Shown: positions 1-6,547 of the stretch, piece after piece | Layout of the letters: the number at the start of each line of letters is the position of its first letter | Numbering within the stretch: position 1 is the stretch's first letter | Assembly (NCBI GenBank): GCA_029239935.1 | Contig: JARBTY010000071.1 | Location: 1-12,570 of the forward strand | Reading direction: 5' to 3' | From: Clostridia bacterium | GTDB lineage: Bacteria; Bacillota_A; Clostridia; Lachnospirales; Cellulosilyticaceae | DNA: 12,570 nt | The notes under the pieces: model-generated | The model's input: the letters and a program-made list of their open reading frames with translations, nothing else | Database searches by the model: none | Told to the model about the DNA's origin: nothing | Made by a program: the position numbers and the translations under genes

Positions 1-3000
1 TGAAACAGAAGTAAAAGATACTATACCAAATGGACTTACTTTGGAAGAAGATAGTATTCGATTAGATGGAACACCAATATCTATCGATAACACTAATGGT
101 CCGCTAAAGTATAACAGTGTATCAGGCAGCAGTGGAGGAATCTTATCCTATGTTTTTACGCAAACATTTAATAAGCCTTATATCTTAACTTATTCTACAA
201 AGGTGACAGATGCAGAGGCGTATACGTCCAATGACCCTAAAACTTATACGAATAGGGTGCAGCTAATTGGAGTGGATATTCCAAACAATGCATCTGCAGA
301 GATAGGTGTAAAAGCAGATACAAATATATTAAAAAAATCCGGTATAGGTAACAATACTTCTACCCATGAGATGGAATGGCAGGTTACAGTTAATGAAAAC
401 CAAGTGATCATTGGCAATCCGCTAATAGAAGATACCTTGCCAGGAGGACTTCAATACATAGAAAACTCGTTTAGAGTAGATGGCAGTACAACTACTGAGG
501 GGTTTGCGTATGATAGCAGTACCAATAAATTCACCTATAACTTCACGGGGCTTACAGATGGCAACAATGAAATTAACAAGAAATATACTTTAACTTATAA
601 GACGAAAGTTTTGAATAATACCGTATATGCGGTAAATGGCAATAAAGGATTTGAAAACAAAGCAGAATTAACCGGAAATGGGATTATAAAAACAACTGTA
701 AAGGCAAACAAGTCTTATACCAGCAAAGTAATAACTAAGGCAGGAAAAGGTTATGACTATAGCAATAGAATCGCTGATTGGGAGATAGTTGTTAATGATA
801 ATCAAATGGAGATGAAAAAGGCTTATATTGAGGATAGTATTCCTGAGGGACAAATTTTGGTGACAGATTCTGTTAGTATAAATGGCAATGCTGCTATAAA
901 AGCTGAAAACTCCAATGGTGAAGGTTATTATTATGATGAAGCAACTAATAAATTAAGGTATAATTTTTCAGATAGTATTCAGGCTAAACAAATCATACGG
1001 TTTCAGACTGAGGTGACGGATCTTTCGATTTTCAAAGAAAATGGTGATAAAACCTTAACAAATAAAGTCAAATTGTATGGGGAGGATATCCCCGCTAGCA
1101 ATACTGAGGCTACAGCCACGCAGACTATTAAAAGTGTGATAGTCAGTAAGGAAGGACGCTATGAAAAAGGAGATTCTTTCATCGACTGGGAAGTTGTGAT
1201 TAATAAAAATGAATTACCTATCACAAATCCTGTGCTAAGGGATGTATTACAGGAAGGACTTGAACTTGACACGGCAACAGTACAGCTCTTTGAACTCGTT
1301 ATAGGGAAAGATGGAAAATATACTGTGAGTGATGAAGTCCCATTAACCTCAGAACATATTCAGTATACATCTGCGTCTAGAGAATTTAAATTCTACTTTA
1401 ATGAAGATATTACAAAGGCGTATCTTCTTAAGTTTCAGACAGATATAGCCAGTACGCATAATAATGCCACCTTTAGAAATTCTATAGATTTTACTGGAAG
1501 TCATGGAGACGAAGAAAATAGTAGTGGGGATATTAAAGTTGCTGTGTATACTTCTGGAGGAGAAGCATCTGCTAAAAACGGTAATGTTACGATAATGAAA
1601 GAAGATGGGGATACAGGGGATAAACTTTCAGGCGCTGAATTCGAAATTATTGATAGATTGGGAATCAAGCTTGGAGACAGTAAAGTAACAAATAATGAAG
1701 GAAAACTCATTTTTGATAAGCTGAAATTTGGCATTCCATACACTGTTAAAGAGGTTAAAGCTCCCGAAGGATATTACATTAAAGAAGATGGAATCCGTAC
1801 GCTCATACTTTCAAATGAAAACAAAGCTATCACTTATACAGCTGAAAATTTCAAGATAAAGGGAAGTATTATCTTTAAAAAAATAGACGAACAGGGCAGC
1901 CCTATACAAGGGGCAGTATTCGAGTTATTTAAAGAAGGAGAGCTTAATAGAGTTATACAAACTATAACAAGTAGTGAACAAGGAGTTGTGAGTTTTGAAA
2001 AAGTTCCTTATGGACGATACATTATAAAAGAGAAAAAACCAGCTCAAGGTTATTTGGCAGCCAGTACCCAACTGAAGGCAGCAGTTACTAAACATGATGA
2101 AGAAGTATATGCTGCGCCAGAGGGAAATAGCGACACACTATTTGCTTTAGAAAATGTAAGCATTAAAGGTACCTTAAATGTTATCAAAGTGGATGAGGCT
2201 AATGAAAATATTAAATTATCAGGAGCAGTATTTAAACTATTTAAAGTGAAAGGTTCCGATGAAAGCTATATTACAGAGCTTACAACAGCAAATAATGGGC
2301 AAGTAGAACTACCTAATCTGGCTTACGGAGACTATATTCTTCGTGAGATACAGGCCCCTAAAGGATATTATATCAATACAGAAGACCATAGTTTTTCAAT
2401 TGCTGAAGCAGATACAACAATTCTGGTCACAATTAAGGATAAGAGAATCCCTATAGGGAGTTTGGTTATTAATAAGCTGGATGCATGGTATGGAACGCCT
2501 CTTGAAGGAGTCAAGTTTGAGATTTATAATCAAGTGGGCGAGCGTATCAAGACTGAAAGTACTGATAATAAAGGGAGAATAGAAATAAAAGGTCTTTTAG
2601 TAGGAACGTATACTGTTAAAGAAATCGACACACCAACAGGTTATCATACAGTTAATATAGAAAAAACAGCAGAGGTTAAATTAGATGTCAGCACAGAGCT
2701 AACGATTGAAAATCATCCTCTTCGTACGTTAGTCATTAAAAAGACAGCTAAAAATAATCCGAGTAAAGTCTTGGAGGGAGCAGTATTTGAGATAAGTAAG
2801 TCAGATGCAACGATGACTAAGGAAATCAGTACAGATACAAAGGGGTTGGCAGAATCTAGGGATTTGAGTTTTGGGATATATCATATTAAAGAAGTCAAAG
2901 CGCCAGTAGGATATCAGCTTCTAAAGGAACCATTAGTTATTACTATTGATGAGGCGACTCCACCTATTTACCAGATAGAAATTGAAAATTTACAAGCCTC

Positions 3001-3493
3001 TAGTGGAGGAGGTGGCGGTGGTACTACACCAACCACACCAGAAGAACCAATAGAGCCAGAACAACCAATAGCACCAGAACAACCAACTCCACCTATAATA
3101 GAAGAAAAGACACCAGAAGAAACACCTGTAGAAGGTACTATAGAAGGGCCAGAAGACAGTAAGGCAGAAGTGGGTGAGAAGCCTGCCCATGGGACAGTTA
3201 CAATAGACGAGAATGGTAAGTGGACGTATACACCAGAACCAGGATTCATAGGCAAGGATAAGTTTACAATTAAGATAATTCATGACGATGGGACAGAGGA
3301 AGAACTACTGATTGAAATAGATGTAGAGGAGATTCCATTAGGAACTATAAACTTATCTAAAGAAGATGAACCGACAGAGAAACTTCCCAAAACAGGAGAA
3401 GGACGTTCATTTGGCATTCAGTTCCTAGGGCTAGTTCTTATAGGCGCTGGATGGGGTATTAAAAGGAAAAGGGCTAAAGTGCAAAACATATAA
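1..3493 (+). CDS. LPXTG-anchored surface adhesin with Cna-type repeats (5' end outside window)
   Basis: The reading frame is open from base 2 without a start codon, and the first codons already match the middle of a repeat. About 1163 residues are visible and the N-terminus is missing. Domains in order: four Cna A-like adhesin repeats (about 2-325, 330-700, 720-1115, 1130-1545), each with a (D/E)W(E/Q)(I/V)xxN strand (lost upstream in repeat 1), a D(T/S/V)(L/I)xxG(L/Q) segment and a late xN(R/K/S)x strand. Then five CnaB/SpaA repeats (about 1580-1860, 1862-2170, 2171-2455, 2456-2728, 2729-2998), a Gly6 hinge, a Pro/Glu-rich stalk (3023-3130), a cadherin/Big_9-like domain with a GxFIGKDKF motif (3131-3340), LPKTG (3383-3397), a hydrophobic segment and a basic tail. 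Each CnaB keeps the Lys, Glu and Asn/Asp positions for an intramolecular isopeptide bond. It should be covalently linked to the cell wall by a sortase, probably the next gene's. The ligand is unknown. Confidence 0.93.
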   Translation, partial: ETEVKDTIPNGLTLEEDSIRLDGTPISIDNTNGPLKYNSVSGSSGGILSYVFTQTFNKPYILTYSTKVTDAEAYTSNDPKTYTNRVQLIGVDIPNNASAEIGVKADTNILKKSGIGNNTSTHEMEWQVTVNENQVIIGNPLIEDTLPGGLQYIENSFRVDGSTTTEGFAYDSSTNKFTYNFTGLTDGNNEINKKYTLTYKTKVLNNTVYAVNGNKGFENKAELTGNGIIKTTVKANKSYTSKVITKAGKGYDYSNRIADWEIVVNDNQMEMKKAYIEDSIPEGQILVTDSVSINGNAAIKAENSNGEGYYYDEATNKLRYNFSDSIQAKQIIRFQTEVTDLSIFKENGDKTLTNKVKLYGEDIPASNTEATATQTIKSVIVSKEGRYEKGDSFIDWEVVINKNELPITNPVLRDVLQEGLELDTATVQLFELVIGKDGKYTVSDEVPLTSEHIQYTSASREFKFYFNEDITKAYLLKFQTDIASTHNNATFRNSIDFTGSHGDEENSSGDIKVAVYTSGGEASAKNGNVTIMKEDGDTGDKLSGAEFEIIDRLGIKLGDSKVTNNEGKLIFDKLKFGIPYTVKEVKAPEGYYIKEDGIRTLILSNENKAITYTAENFKIKGSIIFKKIDEQGSPIQGAVFELFKEGELNRVIQTITSSEQGVVSFEKVPYGRYIIKEKKPAQGYLAASTQLKAAVTKHDEEVYAAPEGNSDTLFALENVSIKGTLNVIKVDEANENIKLSGAVFKLFKVKGSDESYITELTTANNGQVELPNLAYGDYILREIQAPKGYYINTEDHSFSIAEADTTILVTIKDKRIPIGSLVINKLDAWYGTPLEGVKFEIYNQVGERIKTESTDNKGRIEIKGLLVGTYTVKEIDTPTGYHTVNIEKTAEVKLDVSTELTIENHPLRTLVIKKTAKNNPSKVLEGAVFEISKSDATMTKEISTDTKGLAESRDLSFGIYHIKEVKAPVGYQLLKEPLVITIDEATPPIYQIEIENLQASSGGGGGGTTPTTPEEPIEPEQPIAPEQPTPPIIEEKTPEETPVEGTIEGPEDSKAEVGEKPAHGTVTIDENGKWTYTPEPGFIGKDKFTIKIIHDDGTEEELLIEIDVEEIPLGTINLSKEDEPTEKLPKTGEGRSFGIQFLGLVLIGAGWGIKRKRAKVQNI

Positions 3494-3520
3494 TATCAAA
3501 AACAGAATATTTTTTTAAAA

Positions 3521-3566
3521 AAGAGTAATAAGTTTCTGGTTGTTAAATCCAGAAGCTTATTACTTT
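3521..3566 (+). terminator. Hairpin after the adhesin gene
   Basis: AGTAATAAGTTTCTGG (3524-3539) pairs with CCAGAAGCTTATTACT (3549-3564) around a 9-nt loop, 16 bp with one G-T wobble, extendable by two more pairs. It begins 30 bases past the stop codon. The 3' flank is only moderately T-rich (TTACTTTATT) and an A-tract precedes the stem. It could therefore terminate in either direction or let some transcription through into the sortase gene, for which I see no clear separate promoter. Confidence 0.65.
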
Positions 3567-3613
3567 ATTAAAATAAATTATTAGGAGTAGATTTTAGTCT
3601 TTAAGGAGTTATT

Positions 3614-4318
3614 ATGTTACGTCACAAAATGATTAAAGATGTAGGGCCACTAGTGCTTATTATTATAGGTATTTTACTTATTATTTATCCCATTGCTAAA
3701 GGGGTTTATCATGATGCCAGGCAGAAAACGATTTTAGAGAGCTATCTTAACAGTATGGCTAATGTAGAGAATATAACTATAGATAGTGAAGAAGAAACGA
3801 TTAGGACTCAAGAGGAAGATGATTTAGAACCTGGTATAAAGGATGAAGGTGAGAGGCCAGTAGAAGCTCAGAATGAGGGAGAAGAGGGGAAACAAGAAAT
3901 AGATCTTAGTGAAAAGTGGCCAGTAGAATCAATTTTAGAAATCCCAAAAATTGATTTGATGATGCCCGTTTTGACAGGAGCAACTAAGGAACATTTAAAT
4001 ATCTCGGCAGCAAGTATAGAGTATACAGGCAAACCTTGGGATGGAGGAAATTATGCTGTGGCAGGGCACAGTAGTCAAAGACAGGGTAAACATTTTGGGA
4101 GACTTACGGAGCTTGGGACTGGAGATGAAATTTTAGTAAGAGATAAGAAAAACCACCAATATAAATATCAAATTTTTGATGTGAAGGTGGTCAAAGAAAC
4201 AGATATGACAGTTCTTGAAAGTACAGAACAAAAGGAATTAACCTTAATCACCTGTTACCCTGTATATATTCAAAATCCGCCAACAAGATTAATTATCAAA
4301 GCAAGACAAATTAACTAA
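3614..4318 (+). CDS. Sortase, class D-like
   Basis: A 234-residue membrane-anchored cysteine transpeptidase that cleaves LPXTG-type signals and attaches proteins to the cell wall. Residues 10-32 form one N-terminal membrane helix ending in a YPIAKGVYHD segment typical of class D sortases. Residues about 52-100 are an acidic Glu-rich linker and the catalytic domain starts near 102. The catalytic triad is visible: His152 in AVAGHSS, Cys214 in LTLITCYP and Arg225 in PPTRLIIKA. There is no C-terminal membrane helix or obvious lid, which argues against a class C pilin polymerase. AAGGAG (3603-3608) lies 5 bases before ATG. The gene directly follows the LPKTG adhesin, its probable substrate. Assignment to class D rather than E or A rests on motif style only. 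Confidence 0.92.
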   Translation: MLRHKMIKDVGPLVLIIIGILLIIYPIAKGVYHDARQKTILESYLNSMANVENITIDSEEETIRTQEEDDLEPGIKDEGERPVEAQNEGEEGKQEIDLSEKWPVESILEIPKIDLMMPVLTGATKEHLNISAASIEYTGKPWDGGNYAVAGHSSQRQGKHFGRLTELGTGDEILVRDKKNHQYKYQIFDVKVVKETDMTVLESTEQKELTLITCYPVYIQNPPTRLIIKARQIN

Positions 4319-4361
4319 AAGCAATAAATAGGTCTTATATATTTGTGTAAATAGATAATAA

Positions 4362-4390
4362 TTGAATTTAGCATAAAATAGTGTTACTAT
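4362..4390 (+). promoter_or_regulatory. Sigma-A-type promoter of the riboswitch/transglutaminase gene
   Basis: TTGAAT (4362-4367), a 17-bp spacer, then TACTAT (4385-4390). Transcription would start near 4397, giving a leader of about 130 nt that contains the whole riboswitch. This suggests the gene is transcribed separately from the sortase. Confidence 0.6.
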
Positions 4391-4430
4391 AAAAACAAAT
4401 CAAAAATAATTTTTATCTGGTGCTTTCCAC

Positions 4431-4513
4431 CGATAAAGGCAAATCTAGTGAAAACTGGAGACGCAAAACTAAAGGGCCTTCCTTAGCAATAAGATGGCAG
4501 CCAGTTACCGAAA
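4431..4513 (+). promoter_or_regulatory. Cyclic-di-GMP-I (GEMM) riboswitch
   Basis: The conserved aptamer elements occur in order. GGCAAA is at 4438-4443. A CTAGT/ACTGG stem is closed by a GAAA tetraloop (4445-4458). GACGCAAA follows at 4460-4467, then GGGCCT at 4474-4479, whose GCCTT pairs with AAGGC at 4436-4440. A second stem, CTTA/TAAG, has a GCAA tetraloop (4482-4493), followed by GGCAGCC (4496-4502) and GTTACCG (4504-4510). This matches the GEMM-I class that binds c-di-GMP. The ribosome binding site AGGGGAG (4513-4519) starts only 3 bases after the aptamer and no intrinsic terminator lies between, so control is probably at translation initiation. CTTTCC at 4423-4428, just upstream, could pair with the GGGGAG of the ribosome binding site, which would give a candidate switch. 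The ON or OFF sense cannot be read from sequence. Confidence 0.9.
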
Positions 4514-4525
4514 GGGGAGTTTTTT

Positions 4526-5326
4526 ATGTACAAATTTTATAGAAAAAGTTTAATAATCGTTATTATTTTATTATTTAATAGTACAGCAATTTTTGGAAGT
4601 ACATTAGAGACCACTATAGATCAAAGTCAATTAGCAAACGGTTTGATAAGCGTTCGTTATAATTCGCAAAAAGGTACTCAAACAAAAGTAATGATCAGTA
4701 AAGATAATACTAAATATACTTATGATATAGGTATAAACAATAATTTTCCATTACAGTTTGGGGATGGGATCTATACGGTTTCGGTTTTAGAAAATGTTAA
4801 AGATAATAAATATAAAGTTATAGAGCAAAAAAAAGTTGTTTATAAAGCTGATCAGCCAAACCGGGTTTTTTTGCAGTCTATTCAAATGATTAACTGGAGC
4901 TCTGAGATAGAAGCGGCTAACAAAGCAAAACAACTTACTCAAAAAGCTAAAAATGATCAAGAAAAAATTGCAGCAATTTACCAGTATATTGTTCAAAATG
5001 TAAAATACGATACGGATAAAGCAAGTCAGGTTAAGTCAGGTTATATACCCTCTATAGACAACACTTTAAAATCTTTAAAAGGCATATGTTATGACTATTC
5101 AGCGCTATTCGCAGCGATGCTAAGAAGTTTAGATATACCAGCAAAACTAGTAATGGGACATAAAAATGATATTCCAACATACCATGCTTGGAATCAGATT
5201 TATTTAAAGGATACAAAAGAATGGATAACTATCGATACAACTTATGATGCTGCTTTTGTAAAATCAAAATTAGCTTATAAAATGGTTAAAGATAGTAATG
5301 ATTATACAGTGGAAAAAGAATATTAG
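4526..5326 (+). CDS. Secreted transglutaminase-like (papain-fold) protein
   Basis: 266 residues. Residues 1-24 are a signal peptide (KxxRK basic start, then IIVIILLF), predicting export. Residues about 25-110 form a beta-rich region without a recognised family. The transglutaminase-like core follows at about 125-245, with the triad Cys188 (KGICYDYSALFAAMLR), His220 (YHAWNQ) and Asp237 (WITIDTTYD). Members of this fold are mostly cysteine proteases or peptidases and sometimes cross-linking enzymes, so the reaction cannot be fixed. AGGGGAG is 6 bases before ATG. Expression should respond to c-di-GMP through the upstream riboswitch, and it neighbours an adhesin and a sortase, suggesting a role in processing or remodelling surface proteins or peptidoglycan. 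A strong terminator ends the unit. Confidence 0.88.
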   Translation: MYKFYRKSLIIVIILLFNSTAIFGSTLETTIDQSQLANGLISVRYNSQKGTQTKVMISKDNTKYTYDIGINNNFPLQFGDGIYTVSVLENVKDNKYKVIEQKKVVYKADQPNRVFLQSIQMINWSSEIEAANKAKQLTQKAKNDQEKIAAIYQYIVQNVKYDTDKASQVKSGYIPSIDNTLKSLKGICYDYSALFAAMLRSLDIPAKLVMGHKNDIPTYHAWNQIYLKDTKEWITIDTTYDAAFVKSKLAYKMVKDSNDYTVEKEY

Positions 5327-5333
5327 AAACTAG

Positions 5334-5388
5334 AAAAACTCCTTATAGTAGAATTCAACATATTATAATTTTACTATAAGGAGTTTTT
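5334..5388 (+). terminator. Perfect 17-bp Rho-independent terminator
   Basis: The arm at 5334-5350 (five A then CTCCTTATAGTA) is exactly complementary to the arm at 5372-5388 (TACTATAAGGAG then five T), with a 21-nt loop. It starts 8 bases after the stop codon. The A-tract on one side and T-tract on the other would let it work in both directions. Confidence 0.9.
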
Positions 5389-5478
5389 GGCACGGTTTAA
5401 TAATCACGGGGAAAGCTTTCATTTTACAATACGAAAATGCTTGATACAAATAGGCCAGCAGAAAGGGAGAAATCCAAC

Positions 5479-5622
5479 ATGAAAACAAAAAATCTGTTTA
5501 CAGCCCATTTGTTTTTATCAGCATGCTTGCGGGCAACCAACAAAAGCAAAAGCAGCAAAGAGCAAAACGTTATTAAATCTACACATATTGTAGCACAAAT
5601 AATCCAGCATAATAATAGTTAA
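5479..5622 (+). pseudogene. Lipoprotein gene remnant (frameshifted)
   Basis: An ATG at 5479, 8 bases after AGGGAGA (5464-5470), starts a lipoprotein-type signal peptide: MKTK, a hydrophobic stretch and a lipobox LSAC ending at residue 16. The frame then reads as a poor 31-residue tail rich in Lys, Ser, Gln and Asn. Shifting frame at the Cys gives a more natural mature start, C-G-Q-P-T-K-A-K-A-A-K-S-K, before it too stops at about 5600. The GCATGCTTGC context suggests a small insertion that broke the frame. Only the first 20-40 codons of a former gene seem to remain. It could alternatively be a real 47-residue lipopeptide gene, which I consider less likely. Its family cannot be identified. Confidence 0.5.
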
Positions 5623-5662
5623 GATATTTTGTACAGATTTTAAAAAGGCAGAGCATATATAG

Positions 5663-5691
5663 TTGTAAAATCTTTTGTAATTATGTATAAT
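5663..5691 (+). promoter_or_regulatory. Promoter of the tRNA-Ala gene
   Basis: TTGTAA (5663-5668), a 17-bp spacer and a consensus TATAAT (5686-5691), ending 24 bases before the mature tRNA 5' end. Transcription would start near 5698. Confidence 0.8.
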
Positions 5692-5715
5692 GGATTAGAA
5701 AAAGCATTTTTAAAC

Positions 5716-5788
5716 GGGGCATTAGCGCAGTTGGGAGCGCACCACACTGGCAGTGTGGGGGTCAGGGGTTCAAGTCCCCTATGCTCCA
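5716..5788 (+). tRNA. tRNA-Ala (anticodon GGC)
   Basis: A full cloverleaf of 73 nt: acceptor GGGGCAT pairing with ATGCTCC (one G-T), D arm GCGC/GCGC with an AGTTGGGA loop, anticodon stem CCACA/TGTGG with loop CTGGCAG (GGC at positions 34-36), a five-base variable loop, T arm AGGGG/CCCCT with loop TTCAAGT, discriminator A. The 3' CCA is not encoded (CCATT follows acceptor CTC). GGC decodes GCC/GCU alanine codons. It has its own promoter and terminator, so it is a single-gene transcription unit. Confidence 0.97.
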
Positions 5789-5800
5789 TTAATGGGATAT

Positions 5801-5849
5801 AAAGTAAAAGGATTTGAACCGATGAGGTCCAAGTCCTTTTACTTTTTTT
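5801..5849 (+). terminator. Rho-independent terminator of the tRNA-Ala gene
   Basis: Arms 5801-5820 and 5826-5845 form a 20-bp stem with one wobble and one mismatch around a GATGA loop, followed by T7 (5843-5849). The inner part of the right arm, GGTCCAAGTCC, matches the tRNA T-arm sequence GGTTCAAGTCC at 10 of 11 bases. Confidence 0.9.
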
Positions 5850-5851
5850 GG

Positions 5852-5897
5852 TTAGTGTGATATCCCAGATACTGAGTATTGGTATGATTCACATTAG
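5852..5897. repeat. 46-nt imperfect inverted repeat upstream of the HTH-desulfoferrodoxin gene
   Basis: TTAGTGTGA (5852-5860) faces TCACATTAG (5889-5897). Inside lie ATCCCA/TGGTAT (5862-5867 and 5880-5885, one mismatch) and the dyad ATACT-G-AGTAT (5869-5879), all centred on about 5874. No T-tract follows, so it is unlikely to be a terminator. Its position just upstream of the predicted -35 box makes an operator possible. Confidence 0.45.
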
Positions 5898-5915
5898 AAC
5901 TCTACGGAGCGTTTA

Positions 5916-5944
5916 TTGAAATTTAATTCATATGTGAGTATTCT
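5916..5944 (+). promoter_or_regulatory. Predicted promoter of the HTH-desulfoferrodoxin/CAT-like operon
   Basis: TTGAAA (5916-5921), a 17-bp spacer, TATTCT (5939-5944). The predicted start near 5951 leaves only about 15 bases before the start codon, just enough for the ribosome binding site AGGGAGG (5951-5957). The very short leader makes this assignment moderate. Confidence 0.5.
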
Positions 5945-5965
5945 AAATATAGGGAGGTGAGCAGC

Positions 5966-6547
5966 GTGGATTGCAATAAAGTTGGAAAGCTCATATTGGG
6001 ATTACGTAAAGAAAAAGGCATGACTCAGAAGCAACTTGCCGAAGCAATAAATATTAGTGATAAAGCAATTTCAAAATGGGAGCGAGGCCTAGGTTGCCCG
6101 GATGTATCTTTACTTCAAGAGCTCTCAGAAGTATTAGGTGTAAACATTGAGAAGATATTATTAGGCAATTTGGAACCTAATGACACAGATGGAGGAAATA
6201 TGAGAAGAATTAAGTTTTATGTATGCCCAAACTGCGAAAACATGCTGACTGCTACAGGAGAAGCACAAGTTTCTTGCTGTGGACGCAAACTTGTACCGCT
6301 TATCCCAAAGCCGGCTGATGATATACACAAAATAGTTGTGGAGGAAGTAGAGGATGATTTTTATGTTACCTTTAGGCATGAAATGAGCAAGAAGCATTAT
6401 CTTAGTTTTATAGCGTACGTTTTTGGAGATAGAGTACTTTTAATTAAGTTATATCCAGAGCAAAGCGGGGAAGTGCGGTTTCCAAAAATGTATGGTAAGA
6501 AAATTTATTTTTACTGTAGTCAGCATGGATTGTGGGTGAGCGAATAA
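5966..6547 (+). CDS. Helix-turn-helix regulator fused to a desulfoferrodoxin (superoxide reductase-like) module
   Basis: I place the start at GTG 5966 (193 residues), because AGGGAGG at 5951-5957 is 8 bases before it; the in-frame GTG at 5957 lies inside that site. Residues 5-65 are an XRE-type HTH (GMTQKQLAEAINIS, ISKWERG). Residues 83-112 match the desulforedoxin domain: C87-P-N-C90 and C104-C105-G. Residues 118-193 match the superoxide reductase domain: His121, His138 and His144 in HEMSKKH, and Cys184/His187 in CSQHG, the full four-His one-Cys iron site. Family enzymes have Glu-Lys before the first His; here it is Asp119-Ile120, so the catalytic Lys is missing. I infer an iron-based sensor of superoxide, oxygen or redox state rather than a full enzyme. 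The next gene overlaps by one base. Related proteins may be labelled only 'XRE regulator' in databases. Confidence 0.88.
   Translation: MDCNKVGKLILGLRKEKGMTQKQLAEAINISDKAISKWERGLGCPDVSLLQELSEVLGVNIEKILLGNLEPNDTDGGNMRRIKFYVCPNCENMLTATGEAQVSCCGRKLVPLIPKPADDIHKIVVEEVEDDFYVTFRHEMSKKHYLSFIAYVFGDRVLLIKLYPEQSGEVRFPKMYGKKIYFYCSQHGLWVSE

Noticed and set aside
41..43. TTG at 41 as the start of the adhesin gene
   Set aside because: The frame is open to base 2, the earlier codons match the repeat pattern, and no ribosome binding site precedes it. It is an internal codon.
3040..3090. Short direct repeats (CCAGAACAACCAA twice)
   Set aside because: They encode the Pro/Glu/Gln stalk of the adhesin and are too few and short for a CRISPR or other array.
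2968..3283. Minus-strand frames over the adhesin stalk
   Set aside because: They are low-complexity shadows (poly-Pro/Ser or Trp/Cys-rich) of the Gly and Pro/Glu-rich coding region, without ribosome binding sites.
5437..5478. ATG at 5437 as start of the lipoprotein-like frame
   Set aside because: It has no ribosome binding site and would add a charged 14-residue leader before the signal peptide; ATG 5479 has a well-placed AGGGAGA.
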